In this document: positions 25,268 to 37,405 of the stretch, one piece after another
Numbering within the stretch: the stretch's first letter is position 1
How the letters are laid out: every line of letters begins with the position of its first letter
Origin: Salinarimonadaceae bacterium
GTDB lineage: Bacteria; Pseudomonadota; Alphaproteobacteria; Rhizobiales; Beijerinckiaceae
Length of the DNA stretch: 57,567 nucleotides
Reading direction: 5' to 3'
NCBI GenBank assembly: GCA_007693435.1
Contig: REDO01000068.1
Coordinates: forward strand, 1 to 57,567
Position numbers and translations under genes: made by a program
Notes under the pieces: generated by a model
Seen by the model: the letters and a program-made list of their open reading frames with translations, nothing else
Databases searched by the model: none
Told to the model about the DNA's origin: nothing

Positions 25268-26009
25268 TCCCGACGATGTCGGGCGTCTCCCAGGCGAGGT
25301 GCTGGCCGCCGTCGAGGGCGATCATCTGGCCCGTCACCGCGCCCATGCCCCAGAAGAACGTCACGGCTTCGGCGATCTCCTCGGGCGAGGCGCCGCGCCG
25401 CAGCGGCGTCGCCTCCTCCTGCCTGCGGAAATCCGCCTCGCCCTGCCGCAGATTCGTCAGCGTCGGCCCCGGACCGATGGCGTTGACGCGGATGCGCGGC
25501 GCGAGCGCCTGCGCCATCGTGCGCGTCGCGGTGAGCAGCGCGGATTTGGTGAGCTGGTAGGAGAAGAAATGCGGCGTCGTCTTCCAGACGCGCTGATCGA
25601 GCAGGTTGACGATCAGTCCGGAAGCGCCATCGGGGAGCTGCGCGGCGAAGTCGCGGGCGAGGAAGGCGGGAGCGCGCAGGTTCACCGCGAAATGCCGGTC
25701 CCAGCGCTCCTGGCTGAGCGTCTCGATCTCGTCGGGCTCGAATTCGGAGGCGTTGTTGACGAGTAGCGTCACAGGGCCGAGCCGCGAGGCGGCCTCGGAT
25801 ACGATTTGCGAGACCGCGCCGGCGTCGGCGAGGTCTCCCTGCACGGCGCAGGCGCGCCCGCCCTTGGCCACGATCGCGGCGGCGAGCGCTTCGGCCTCAT
25901 CGCGCGAGCGTCCGTAATGGATCGCGACGGAAAAGCCTTCGCGCGCGAGGCGCTCCACGATGGCGCACCCGATCCGCTTCGCCCCGCCCGTCACCAAAGC
26001 CACGTTCAT
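25257..26009 (-). CDS. short-chain dehydrogenase, pteridine-reductase-like
   Basis: An NADPH-dependent SDR of the FolM/pteridine reductase type, which would reduce dihydromonapterin, dihydrofolate or a related pteridine. The 250-residue protein begins VALVTGGAKRIG, where the Lys-Arg after TGGA is typical of this group and favours NADPH. It has NNAS, the catalytic Tyr and Lys in SYQLTKSAL, and the GPTL loop. DQRVWKTTPHF before the catalytic Tyr is also characteristic. No folate-pathway neighbour is present. The start ATG agrees with the Rossmann motif position. Its 3' end overlaps that of pgeF by 11 bp in convergent orientation. Confidence 0.88.
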   Translation of the reverse strand: MNVALVTGGAKRIGCAIVERLAREGFSVAIHYGRSRDEAEALAAAIVAKGGRACAVQGDLADAGAVSQIVSEAASRLGPVTLLVNNASEFEPDEIETLSQERWDRHFAVNLRAPAFLARDFAAQLPDGASGLIVNLLDQRVWKTTPHFFSYQLTKSALLTATRTMAQALAPRIRVNAIGPGPTLTNLRQGEADFRRQEEATPLRRGASPEEIAEAVTFFWGMGAVTGQMIALDGGQHLAWETPDIVGIRE

Positions 26010-26108
26010 GCAATCCGTCCGCCAGCCGTTTCGACGAGATCAGTACGCCCCCGACGCGCGGGCGGATGCAAGTCTTTGCGGTCGCGACACGCGGCGACCT
26101 TCGTCACT

Positions 26109-26711
26109 TCAGGCCGTGACTTTCGTCTTGGCGAAGACCGGAACCTCGGCCTCGAAGCGGTCGACGAAAGCGGCGAGCTTTGGATGGGTCTGGCGATAAG
26201 CCCCCTCAAAGCGCAGGTCCAGATAGCCGATCGCGCAGGCGAGCGCGATCGCGCCGATGTCGCGCGCGTCGCCCAGCCCACCGACGAGCGCCTCCAGATG
26301 GTCGAGCGCGCGCGCGATCTTGCCGCTCTGATATTCCAGCCATTTCGGTTCATGGCGGGTGGGGTCGCGAAAGCGGCTCTCGTAGACGATCAGAATGCAG
26401 GCGTCGACGAGGCCGTCGGCCAGCGCCTGCAGACGCAGAACCGGAAACCGCGCGGCCCCCTTCGGGATCAGCCTGCCCCCGCCCGCCAGTTCGTCGAGAT
26501 ATTCGACGATCACGCGCGAATCGTAGAAGGCCTCGCCCGCATCGTCGATAAGGATCGGGATCTTTCCGAGCGGATTCTGCTCTCGCAGGTCGTCGGTAGG
26601 ATCGGTCGTATCGGCGGCGAACACCTCGATGCGGTCCGACATGCCGAGAATGCCGGCGGCCACCTTGACCTTTCGCCCGAATGGCGAGAGCGGCGAAGAG
26701 CGCAGGATCAT
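26109..26711 (-). CDS. glutathione S-transferase family protein
   Basis: A cytosolic GST-fold protein that would conjugate or reduce substrates with glutathione. The 200-residue protein has the thioredoxin-like N-domain with Ser at SPLSPFGRKVK near the usual active position, the cis-Pro segment GKIPILI, GSH-binding DSRVIVEYL, and an all-helical C-domain. GGGGGAC precedes the ATG. It is divergent from the frameshifted hydrolase gene, 178 bp away. The substrate is unknown. Confidence 0.93.
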   Translation of the reverse strand: MILRSSPLSPFGRKVKVAAGILGMSDRIEVFAADTTDPTDDLREQNPLGKIPILIDDAGEAFYDSRVIVEYLDELAGGGRLIPKGAARFPVLRLQALADGLVDACILIVYESRFRDPTRHEPKWLEYQSGKIARALDHLEALVGGLGDARDIGAIALACAIGYLDLRFEGAYRQTHPKLAAFVDRFEAEVPVFAKTKVTA

Positions 26712-26889
26712 TGTATTCGTCCCCCTGTATTGGTCTGGAATTCCGCCCAGATGCTTAGCGAACCCGCGCCCCGCCGCCTAGCGGCGTCGGGGCCAATCGC
26801 ATTGCGCGCGGGCTGGCGCTCACTCCATGATAGGCTGAATGACAGGCTGAGCCTGTCGCGCCGAACGGCGCAGAGGACCGAGAACGACG

Positions 26890-27404
26890 GTGACGCAAAA
26901 GCCGCACCCTCATCCTCCCGGCCTCTCCATGCTGGAGAAGCGCCGCATCGAGGCGGAGATGCTGGGCCATGTCTACGCCGTCCTCAAGGACCGGATCGGC
27001 GTCGAGGCCGCGCAGAAGGCGATCGGCGAAGCCGTGCGGCGCTCCTCGATCGAACAGGCGCAGCGCTTCGCGCAAGCCGAGCCCGACGGCACGTCTCCCA
27101 GAGCTTCGCCGAGGCGACGAAGCTCTGGGAGACGGACGACGCGCTGCGCATCGACGTGAAGGAACGCACCGAGAAGTCGTATGTCTTCGATGTCGTGCGC
27201 TGCCGCTATTCGGAGATGTATGTCGAGATGGGCCTGGGCGAGATCGGCCACCTGCTCTCCTGCCAGCGCGACGGAACCTTCTGCCAGGGCTACGACCCCC
27301 GCCTGAAATTGACCCGCACGCAGACGATCATGCAGGGCGCCTCGCATTGCGACTTCCGCTACGACTTCCTGACGGACGAGGAGCGGGAAGCCGGGCGCGG
27401 CTAG
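26890..27404 (+). pseudogene. ATC-hydrolase-family gene (L-2-amino-thiazoline-4-carboxylate hydrolase type), frameshifted
   Basis: The two parts of one protein sit in different frames. Frame 1 runs from the GTG at 26890 and encodes MLEKRRIEAEMLGHVYAVL and AEPDGTS. From about 27100 the second frame continues with SFAEATKLWETDD, CRYSEMYVEMGLGEIGHLLSC, CQGYDPRLKLTRTQTIM and ASHCDFRY, which is the family core with its conserved Cys and His. The shift is best explained by one missing base in the CCC run at 27097-27099: restoring it gives GTSPQSFAEA, as in intact relatives. It could be a real mutation or a sequencing or assembly error; the rest is well conserved, so any loss is recent. The family hydrolyses a thiazoline on the path to cysteine, though many members are of unknown role. 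Confidence 0.8.
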
Positions 27405-27423
27405 AGCCTCGCGCCTTGCGTCC

Positions 27424-28890
27424 TCACAGCAGCGTCGCGCCGAAATTGCGCGCTGGGTCGAGCTCGGCCTCGAGCCGCCCGGTCGGCTCGGCGCAGGAGC
27501 CGGCCTTGCGGCGCATGAAGCGGCCCGACCCCGGCGCGGCCCGCAGCGCCTCGCCTTCGACGATCACGTCGCCGCGCCTGATCACCGTTTCGGGCCAGCC
27601 TGTCACGGTCATGCCCGCATAGGGCGTGTAGCGCGTCTTGTCGCGCACGAGCGCGTCTTCGAGCGTGACCTGGCGCTTGGGGTCCCACAGCACGAGATCG
27701 GCGTCGAGCCCCGGCGCGATGTCGCCCTTGTTCGGCAGGTTGTAGAGCCGCGCCGGCCCGCTCGCCGTCACCGCGACGAATTTCGACAGGCCGAACCGTC
27801 CCTTCGAGACCATCGCGTCGAAGAGAAGCGGCATGCGGAATTGCAGGCCCGGCACGCCGTTGGCGATCTGCCTGAAATCCGGGTTCGGCCCTGCCATAAG
27901 CTTGCCCGTCTCGTCGAAGGCGTAGGGCGCGTGGTCGGAGGATACGGTCTGGAAATCGCCGAGCTCGAGCGCCCGCCACAGCGCCTCCTGATCCTTCGGC
28001 TCGCGAGCGGGGGGCGAGAACATCCACTTCGCCCCCTCGATCCCGGGCCTGTCGAGGATCTCCTTGGTGAAGAACAGGTATTGTGGGCAGGTCTCGGCGA
28101 AGATCTTCAACCCCTCTCCGCGCGCGCGGCGGATAATGGCCGCGCCCTCTTTCGTCGAGACGTGGAAGATCGTCACCGGCTGGTCGAGGAGCGCGGACAT
28201 GCGCACGATGCGCTCGAAGGCCTCGGTCTCGCTGACGCGCGGATGGGCTATGGAATGGTATTTCGGATCAACGTAGCCGCGCTCGACGAGGCGCTTGGCC
28301 ATCCAGGCGATCATGCCGTGGTTCTCGGCGTGGACGCAGACCATCGCCCCCTTCTCGCGCGCCACCGCCATGAGATCGAGGAGCTGTTCGTCGCGCAGGC
28401 GCACCTTGTCATAGGTCATGAAAGCCTTGATCGAGGCGTGTCCGGCGTCGATCAGAGCGGGCAGATGCTCCTTCAGGGTTTTCTCGGTTGGATCGGCGAC
28501 AATCAGGTGGAAGGCGTAATCGATCACCGAACCTTCAGCCGCGAGCGCCGAATAATCCGCGACGACCTGCGCGAGATCCATGCCCTGATGCTGGGCCGCG
28601 AAGGCGACGACGCTGGTGGTTCCGCCGCAGGCGGCCGACACGGTCGCGCTCTCCCAGGTGTCGGCGTTGAGGAGCCCGCCGCCTGACAGTTGCGCGATAT
28701 GGGCATGGGCGTCGATGCCGCCCGGCGTCAGCACCTTGCCCGTCGCGTCGATCTCGCGCGCGCCTTGCGCAAGCCCGTGACCGATCGCGGCGATGCGCTC
28801 GCCCGACACGCCGACATCGCCCTCGAAACAGGCTGTCGAGGTCGCGACGAGAGCGTTGCGGATGACGATATCGTAGGCGGGCGCGGCCAT
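27424..28890 (-). CDS. hydA: dihydropyrimidinase/hydantoinase
   Basis: A cyclic-amidohydrolase that opens dihydrouracil/dihydrothymine rings in reductive pyrimidine breakdown, or hydantoins. The 488-residue protein has the metal ligands His62 and His64 (DAHAH), the carboxylated Lys155 (SIKAF), His187 (CVHAEN), His243 (IFHVS) and Asp319 (SSDHAP), so both metals are supported. ATG 28890 is chosen because MAAPAYDIVIRN is the usual start; an upstream ATG at 28944 lacks a ribosome site and would add an unusual N-terminal tail. The other enzymes of pyrimidine degradation (dihydropyrimidine dehydrogenase, beta-ureidopropionase) are not in the window. It is convergent with the frameshifted hydrolase, 19 bp apart. 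Confidence 0.93.
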   Translation of the reverse strand: MAAPAYDIVIRNALVATSTACFEGDVGVSGERIAAIGHGLAQGAREIDATGKVLTPGGIDAHAHIAQLSGGGLLNADTWESATVSAACGGTTSVVAFAAQHQGMDLAQVVADYSALAAEGSVIDYAFHLIVADPTEKTLKEHLPALIDAGHASIKAFMTYDKVRLRDEQLLDLMAVAREKGAMVCVHAENHGMIAWMAKRLVERGYVDPKYHSIAHPRVSETEAFERIVRMSALLDQPVTIFHVSTKEGAAIIRRARGEGLKIFAETCPQYLFFTKEILDRPGIEGAKWMFSPPAREPKDQEALWRALELGDFQTVSSDHAPYAFDETGKLMAGPNPDFRQIANGVPGLQFRMPLLFDAMVSKGRFGLSKFVAVTASGPARLYNLPNKGDIAPGLDADLVLWDPKRQVTLEDALVRDKTRYTPYAGMTVTGWPETVIRRGDVIVEGEALRAAPGSGRFMRRKAGSCAEPTGRLEAELDPARNFGATLL

Positions 28891-29213
28891 GGTCGGGGTC
28901 CTTGTTCGCATCGGGTTGTGGCTTTCGTCCATCTGGACATTCATCAGAGCCGTGTTTCAATTGGCGTCGAAGCACATCCCGCAAGCTCCGGCGCGCAGGC
29001 GCAGCCGCCCTCTCGGGAGCCGGCGGGTTTCCGGGTTGGAGCGCGGCGGCGCCCGCGCGGTCTCCCCCTCCGGACCGCGCCGCAGGCGACGCCGCGCTCC
29101 ACGCCTCTTTCGCAGTCGCTCGGCCACGATCATCCTCCCGCCCGATTTTTCCCGACTGATGTCGGGAAGGCGCGCGCAAGGGACGCAATCGCAACCAGTC
29201 TGCGGAGGTAGAT
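28891..29213. other. intergenic region between hydA and the host-attachment gene
   Basis: Two divergent promoters must lie here. Most of it is GC-rich without a recognisable gene. Near the right end a perfect inverted repeat (29149-29168) precedes the host-attachment gene, whose ribosome site GGAGG is at about 29204-29208. Confidence 0.5.
29149..29168. promoter_or_regulatory. perfect inverted repeat upstream of the host-attachment gene
   Basis: Arms TTCCCGAC (29149-29156) and GTCGGGAA (29161-29168) flank TGAT, ending 45 bp before the ATG. No T-run follows on either strand in the right sense for a terminator, so an operator or a 5'-leader hairpin is more likely. No binding protein can be named. 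Confidence 0.4.
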
Positions 29214-29663
29214 ATGCCCGAAAGCCTGATGATCCCCAAGGATTGCATCGTCGTCGTCGGCGACGGGCGCAAGGCGCTCGTCCTGCGCAATCACGGCAAC
29301 CCGCTGGCCTGCGACCTGCGGGTGGAGGAGGTCTTCTCCACCGCCGCCGATCCGTCGACGACGGAACAGGGCGCCGAAGGCGGCGCGCGCGCCGTGAAGA
29401 TCGACGGACGTCGCTCTGGGGGCGGGCAGACGGATTGGCGCGAATTGTCGGAGCAGTCCTTCGCGAAAGACGTGGCGCGCGCCGTCGAGGGGCTCGTCGA
29501 AGAGCGCGGCGCGCCCGCCCTCGTCGTCGTGGCGCCTCCGAAGACGCTGGCGGAATTGCGTCGGGACCTGGCGCCGAAGGTCCGCCAGATCGTTCTCGCC
29601 GAAGTCGCCAAGGATCTCACCGGCCATCCGGTAGCGGAGATCCAGCGGTTGCTCGTCGATTGA
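29214..29663 (+). CDS. host attachment family protein
   Basis: A 149-residue soluble protein of the family annotated as required for attachment to host cells (PF10116), named from an Agrobacterium gene. Visible family segments are IVVVGDGRKALVLRN at the start, EQSFAKDVARAVEGLV in the middle and LVVVAPPKTLAELRRDLAPKVRQIV near the end. This last part resembles a baeRF/eRF1-like C-terminal fold, so a ribosome- or translation-linked role has been suggested for such proteins and the attachment phenotype may be indirect. The GCGGAGG ribosome site is well placed. It stands alone, convergent with the coiled-coil gene. Confidence 0.85.
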   Translation: MPESLMIPKDCIVVVGDGRKALVLRNHGNPLACDLRVEEVFSTAADPSTTEQGAEGGARAVKIDGRRSGGGQTDWRELSEQSFAKDVARAVEGLVEERGAPALVVVAPPKTLAELRRDLAPKVRQIVLAEVAKDLTGHPVAEIQRLLVD

Positions 29664-29672
29664 GCCTCCGTA

Positions 29673-30605
29673 TCAGTGTCGCAGCGGCCTCGGGGCCCCG
29701 TCCGCGCCGAGGACGGGCGCTTCGGATGCGGGAGACGGATCGAGCGCGAGGCGGGCGGCCGCGATACGCGCATCCGATCGTTCGACCTGTGATTGCAGTC
29801 CCGCGATTCGGGCCTCAGACACTTCGAGACGGGCCTGAAGCATGAAGGCGCGCATCTGCGCCTCGCGCAGTCGCTCGTCTTCGCGGCGGCGACGCTCCTG
29901 TTCGTCGCGCAACGCCGTTTCCGCGACGGCGAGCCGCTGGCGAGCCGTCGCGAGTTCGGCCACGCTGTCGCGCGTCTCGCGCTGGAGCCGGGCGGCGCGC
30001 TCCGCCGATGAATTCAGCGCGGCCTCGACGCGCGCCAGCCGCTCCTGCGCGTCGCGAGACTGATTCTGCGCCGCCTCTAGTCGTTCCGCGGCGTCCCGCG
30101 CTGCGCTCTCGGCGGCGGCGATGCGTTGCTGCATTTCCGCGTAGGCGGCTCCCGCGCGCGAATCCGTTTCGCGACGGTGTCTTTCGGCCTGCGTCGCGCG
30201 CCGCTCGGCTTCAAGGACGCGCGCTTCCGCATCCTCGGCGCGCTTCTCCGCCGCTTCACGAGCAGCCTCCGCGGAAACGGCGCGAGCGCGACCCTCGTCG
30301 GCCTCTGCCCGGGCCCGCCGAGCATCGTCCCCGGCGCGCGCCGAATAGGCGTCGGCCCGGGCGACGAGATCGCACATGTCGGAGAGCCTCGCTTCGGCTC
30401 GAGCTGCGCGCTGCAAAGCCTCCTCCAGACGTTCGGAGGCCGGCTCGACGGCCGGTTCGGAAGCGTCGAGGCGTGATTCGCGATGATGCAAGCGTTGCGC
30501 GATATCGTCCAAGCGGCGCGCGTGATGCGCCTGAAGCCCCGGCCGCAGGCGAAACGCCGCGATCCGGTCGTCATCGGCGGAATAAGCGGGGCTCGGCTGC
30601 ATCAT
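29673..30605 (-). CDS. long coiled-coil protein of unknown function
   Basis: A 310-residue protein with no recognised domain. Residues about 30-295 are almost continuous heptad-like sequence rich in Ala, Arg and Glu (AEKRAEDAEARVLEAERRA, ERLEAAQNQSRDAQERLARV), predicted to form a long coiled coil. It has no signal peptide or membrane segment. The start is taken at the ATG-ATG pair near 30605, because the extension to a TTG further upstream is not coiled. Low-complexity Ala/Arg/Glu sequence can be a by-product of high GC, but the frame is free of Pro in the coil and the layout is consistent. A structural role, for example at a cell pole, is only a guess. Confidence 0.7.
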   Translation of the reverse strand: MMQPSPAYSADDDRIAAFRLRPGLQAHHARRLDDIAQRLHHRESRLDASEPAVEPASERLEEALQRAARAEARLSDMCDLVARADAYSARAGDDARRARAEADEGRARAVSAEAAREAAEKRAEDAEARVLEAERRATQAERHRRETDSRAGAAYAEMQQRIAAAESAARDAAERLEAAQNQSRDAQERLARVEAALNSSAERAARLQRETRDSVAELATARQRLAVAETALRDEQERRRREDERLREAQMRAFMLQARLEVSEARIAGLQSQVERSDARIAAARLALDPSPASEAPVLGADGAPRPLRH

Positions 30606-30749
30606 CGTTGTGTCCCGTATCGGCTTTCCGGCGATTCGCGTGGCGCCCAAACGGCTGGCGGGACCGGTGCTACGATCCTGCGGATTTATGGTTAACGTTT
30701 GATTAAGACGGTGACCCAGAGTTGCCCTTGGGAGGCTGTGTCCGGAGGA

Positions 30750-33416
<2,667 letters not shown>

Positions 33417-33672
33417 GGACGATGGCTCTTTCGTTGGCGGCGCGCGTCCGCGCCGCGTGACTGTCGCGCGCGGTTTTAGAGGGCGGATAAGGACTTGTCG
33501 AGAACTTGTCTTTCGGGGCCGCAACGCCGACAGCCCCGGGATCCGGGTCCGTCGTGATCGGGTTCCCGCATGGTCATGTCGCACAAGATACTCTCTTCGA
33601 TTGCATCGAATTAACCTCATATTGATGCGGAACGCGCATAGTTCGCCAAAATCAGGCATCCGGCGCGAGACG

Positions 33673-36336
33673 ATGGACGCCGCGAGGAAACAGGCGATGG
33701 CCACGACGCGAGACGAGACGCGAGACGAGACGACGGCCCCCCATTCTCTGCGGAACGACGCTGCGGACGAGTCCGAACGGCGGCGTATCGCCGCGCTTGG
33801 CGCCCTGGCGATCCTCGATACGCCGCCCTCGCCCGGCTTCGACCGCATCTGCGCCATGGCGCGCGACCTCTTCGACGCGCAATGGGCGGCGATCGCCTTC
33901 GTCGACGAGCGCCGACTCTGGTTCAAGGCGCGCATCGGAGTGCCGTTTCCGGAAATGGCGCGCGAGGGCACGTTCTGCGAGACGTTGATGGGCGCCGATG
34001 GCGTCGTCGTCGTTCCGGACGCGGCCGCCGATCCCCGCTTCGCGAATCTGGTGACGGTGCACGGAGAGCACGGCATTCGCGCATGCGCCGGCGCGCCGCT
34101 CGTTCTCGATTCCGGCGATTGCGTCGGCGCGCTCTGCGTCATGGACACGCGCCCGCGCAATTTCGACGATTGCGACCGCGCGCTTCTTGCGGAACTCGCC
34201 AAGGTCGCGGTCTCGGAGATCGCGCTGCACCAAGCGAACCATGCCGTCCAGGACACGCAATCCGCTCTGGTTTCGGCCGAGCAGAGGTATCGCGCGCTCG
34301 CAGAGGCGAACGCCGCGCTCGTCTGGCGGGCCGACGCTCATGGCCGGCTCGTCGATATCTCGCTGATGGGGCCGTTCTCCGGTATGTCGCGAGAGGATTT
34401 CCTCGGCCTCGGCTGGCTGGCGCTTCTCCATCCCGACGAGCGCACGCTGCTGACGCGCCAGGCGTTGCGCGCGGGCGTCAGGGGCGCGACCTATGAAGGG
34501 GCGCATCGCTTGGTCTGCGCCGATGGCGGATATCGCTGGACCCGGATCCGCGTCGTGCCGCTGCGCGATGCTTCGGGCGAAGTCTGCGAATGGGTCGGAA
34601 CCGGCGTCGATGAACACGACCGCCACGTCGCCGAGGCGAATCTGCGCCGCTCCGAGGCGCGGCTTCGTCTTGCGCTGAATGCGGCGCGGATGGTCGCCTG
34701 GGAATACGATCCCGAGGCGCTGACCACCCAGAGATCCGACAATTCGCGCGACATCATCGGCGTCGAGGCCGACGATCTGAACGGCTACCTCCTCAACATC
34801 CACCCCGAAGACCGCCGTCTGTTCCACGAGGCCTATCGCCGCGGCGGCCCGATGCGGGTGGCCGAACTGCGCTACATGCACCCGAACGGGCAGATGATGT
34901 GGCTGTCCTCCCGCGGCCAGGAATTCGTCGAGGAGGACGGCGAACGGCGCATCATCGGTGTGACCTACGACATCACCGACCGCAAGATCAGCGAAGAGCG
35001 GGCCTGGCGCGCGGCCAATCACGACGGCCTGACGGGCCTGCCGAACCGCGCCTTTTTCCAGAGCAACGTCGAAACGCTGCTACGCATCCGCGACGGCGGC
35101 TGCAAGGCCCTGATCCTCGTCGACATTGATGAGTTCAAGGCGGTCAACGAGGCCATCGGCCACGACGCCGGCGACGCGCTCTTGCGCGAGACGGCCGAAC
35201 GGCTGCGCGCCGCGCTTTGCGACAACGCCGTGATCGCGCGGCTCGGCAGCGACGAATTCGGAATCTTCCTGACCGACTGCGCCGACGCGGAAGAGGCCAC
35301 GCGCACCGCAGAAAGACTGATCGCGGAGATCGGACGCGAGATCTACCGCGCGGACCACATCATCGCCTGCCGGGCGAGCGGCGGGATCGCCCTGCATCCG
35401 CAGCACGGCGAGACGGCGGCCGAGTTGATGAAGGACGCCGAGACGGCGCTCTACGCCGCAAAGAGCCAGGATCGCAATCGCGCGCTGCTCTATGATCCCG
35501 GCATGCGCGAATTGATCGCGGTGCGCGCCCAGATCACGGCGGAGATGCGCGCTGCGCTCGAGAACGGCCAGATCATCCCGTTCTACCAGCCGCGAGTCGA
35601 TCTGCGCACCGGCGCCATCATCGGCTTCGAGGCGCTGGCGCGCTGGCGCCACCCCACGCGCGGGATACTCACGCCGGGCGTCTTCGCCACGGCCTTCGAT
35701 ACGCCCGAACTCGCGCTCGGCATCGGGCGGAAGATGGCGCGGGACGTGCTGGCGGACATCCGGGCTTGGCTTGACGAGGGTCTCGATCCCGGATCCGTCG
35801 CAGTCAACCTGTCGCCGGCCGATTTCGGCGAGGGTGGACTATCGGGACGCCTCCTCGGACTTTTGCGGGAGGCGGGCGTGCCGCCCAAGAACTTCACCGT
35901 GGAGGTGACCGAGAGCGTCTTCCTCGGCAAGGGCGGCGGCGCTGTGGCGAGCGCCCTTCAGGCGCTGAACGCCGGCGGCGTGCGCATCGCGCTCGACGAT
36001 TTCGGGACGGGCTTCGCCTCGCTGACCCACCTCAAGCAATACCCGGTCGACGAGATCAAGATCGATCGATCGTTCGTCATGGACGCGCCGACCGACCCCG
36101 ACGACGCCGCCATCGTCACCGCCGTGATCGGTCTCGGCCGGGCGCTCGATCTGGGCGTGGTCGCAGAGGGCGTCGAGACGTCCGAGCAGGCCCAGTTCCT
36201 GCGCGATCACGGCTGCGTCGAGGCGCAGGGCTTCCTGTTCGGCAAGCCGATGGTGGGCTCGCGCGCGACCACCCTGCTGCGGGCCCAGGCGCAGGCGCGG
36301 GCGGAGCGGGAGGCGCCGCTCGCCCTGCGCGCCTGA
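33673..36336 (+). CDS. GAF-PAS-PAS-GGDEF-EAL protein with degenerate GSDEF motif
   Basis: A soluble c-di-GMP enzyme. The 887-residue protein has a GAF domain (about 40-180; [21 protein letters not shown]), two PAS/PAC domains, a GGDEF domain whose signature reads GSDEF at 525-529, and an EAL domain with EAL at 653-655 and DDFGTG at 775-780. A Ser in the second glycine position suggests the cyclase is weak or inactive and may bind GTP as a regulator, while the EAL half should be an active phosphodiesterase. ATG 33673 is preferred; the ATG at 33625 has no ribosome site and the frame further upstream is not protein-like. A 12-bp tandem duplication encodes RDETRDET near the N-terminus. It is divergent from alaS. 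Confidence 0.9.
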   Translation: MDAARKQAMATTRDETRDETTAPHSLRNDAADESERRRIAALGALAILDTPPSPGFDRICAMARDLFDAQWAAIAFVDERRLWFKARIGVPFPEMAREGTFCETLMGADGVVVVPDAAADPRFANLVTVHGEHGIRACAGAPLVLDSGDCVGALCVMDTRPRNFDDCDRALLAELAKVAVSEIALHQANHAVQDTQSALVSAEQRYRALAEANAALVWRADAHGRLVDISLMGPFSGMSREDFLGLGWLALLHPDERTLLTRQALRAGVRGATYEGAHRLVCADGGYRWTRIRVVPLRDASGEVCEWVGTGVDEHDRHVAEANLRRSEARLRLALNAARMVAWEYDPEALTTQRSDNSRDIIGVEADDLNGYLLNIHPEDRRLFHEAYRRGGPMRVAELRYMHPNGQMMWLSSRGQEFVEEDGERRIIGVTYDITDRKISEERAWRAANHDGLTGLPNRAFFQSNVETLLRIRDGGCKALILVDIDEFKAVNEAIGHDAGDALLRETAERLRAALCDNAVIARLGSDEFGIFLTDCADAEEATRTAERLIAEIGREIYRADHIIACRASGGIALHPQHGETAAELMKDAETALYAAKSQDRNRALLYDPGMRELIAVRAQITAEMRAALENGQIIPFYQPRVDLRTGAIIGFEALARWRHPTRGILTPGVFATAFDTPELALGIGRKMARDVLADIRAWLDEGLDPGSVAVNLSPADFGEGGLSGRLLGLLREAGVPPKNFTVEVTESVFLGKGGGAVASALQALNAGGVRIALDDFGTGFASLTHLKQYPVDEIKIDRSFVMDAPTDPDDAAIVTAVIGLGRALDLGVVAEGVETSEQAQFLRDHGCVEAQGFLFGKPMVGSRATTLLRAQAQARAEREAPLALRA
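33708..33731 (+). repeat. two perfect 12-bp tandem repeats in the N-terminus of the GAF-GGDEF-EAL gene
   Basis: Unit GCGAGACGAGAC occurs twice in direct tandem and encodes RDET twice, in a disordered N-terminal tail. As 12 bp is a multiple of three, copy-number change would keep the frame. Confidence 0.8.
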
Positions 36337-36369
36337 GGCGGTCCAGGGCGGCTTTCAGTCGGCGCCGGA

Positions 36370-37281
36370 TCAGGCTACGCAGGCGGCGTCCGAGCGTGGC
36401 GGATCCTCGATCATCACGAGGTCGCGACCGCGCGTCTTGGCGCGGTAGAGAGCGTCGTCGGCGCGTTTGAGCGCGACCGCGACGGCCTCGCCCCGACGCA
36501 GCGCCGAGACGCCGACGCTCGCGGTGAGCCGCACCTCCTCGCCGCGCACCGGGATCCGGATGCCGGCGATCGCGGCCCGAAGGGTCTCGGCGACGTTCGC
36601 GGCCGTGGCGCATCCACGGCCCGGCAGCGCCAGCACGAACTCCTCCCCGCCGAAACGGGCGGCGAAACCGCCGCAGGTGACGGCCTGCCGCGAAAAGATC
36701 GCGCCGGCGCGACGGATCGCCTCGTCTCCGACGGCGTGGCCGTGGGCGTCGTTGAGCTGTTTGAACCTGTCCAGATCGGCGAGGACGACGCCGAGCTCAT
36801 CGTGATCCTCGCCCGCGCTCCAGTTTTCGACGCCCGAAAAGAAAGCGCGCCGGTTCAGCAAGCCGCTCAGGAGGTCCGTACGCGCCTGGCGCACCAGCTC
36901 GGCCTGCATGCGCGTCAAACGCTCGGCGGCGCGCAGGCGCGCGTGCAGCTCCTCGGGCACTGGCGGCTTTGATATGAAGTCGTCGGCGCCGGCGTCCAGC
37001 GCCTCGGCAAGGTTGCGCGTATTGGCCAGACTCGACATGGCGATGACGTGCAGCGGCCTCCCCGAACCGGCGATAAGGCGCAGCGCCCAGCACAATTCGA
37101 AGCCGTCGATCGGCCAGGTCTCAAGTCCCGTGATGACTGCGGCGATCTCTGCGTCGCGGCGCACGGCGTCGAGCGCCTCGCGCGAATCGGCGAAGGCGAG
37201 CGCGCGATGCCCCCGCCCCTCCAGCATGGCGGAGACGGCTTTGGCCACGACGCGACTGGAGTCGACCACGACGACCTTCAA
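36370..37281 (-). CDS. REC-like-GGDEF diguanylate cyclase with a receiver lacking the phospho-Asp
   Basis: A c-di-GMP synthase of PleD-like layout with one N-terminal receiver. The 303-residue protein begins MKVVVVDSSRVV from a TTG start preceded by AAGGCGGG at good spacing; the longer frame to 37479 has no ATG with a ribosome site. In the receiver the acidic Asp7 and Lys105 are present, but the phospho-acceptor region reads AVITGLETWPIDG, with Gly at position 52 where Asp is required. Phosphorylation at the normal site is therefore not expected. The GGDEF domain has an intact GGEEF at 211-215 and no I-site. The cyclase should be active, controlled by something other than classical phosphotransfer. 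Confidence 0.9.
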   Translation of the reverse strand: MKVVVVDSSRVVAKAVSAMLEGRGHRALAFADSREALDAVRRDAEIAAVITGLETWPIDGFELCWALRLIAGSGRPLHVIAMSSLANTRNLAEALDAGADDFISKPPVPEELHARLRAAERLTRMQAELVRQARTDLLSGLLNRRAFFSGVENWSAGEDHDELGVVLADLDRFKQLNDAHGHAVGDEAIRRAGAIFSRQAVTCGGFAARFGGEEFVLALPGRGCATAANVAETLRAAIAGIRIPVRGEEVRLTASVGVSALRRGEAVAVALKRADDALYRAKTRGRDLVMIEDPPRSDAACVA

Positions 37282-37405
37282 GTTATTGCCCGCCTTGATT
37301 CCATGCTGCCTTGGATTGTGACCACAACCGCTTAATGGCGCGCTAACGCAGACGCAGCGGCGAAAATTTCCGCAGCGATATGTACCCGGCTCACTACCTG
37401 ACAAC

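Noticed and set aside
33417-34256. A 280-codon N-terminal extension of the alaS frame
   Set aside because: AlaRS begins at [11 protein letters not shown] in all bacteria; the extension lies antisense to the GAF-GGDEF-EAL gene and has no ribosome site or AlaRS similarity.
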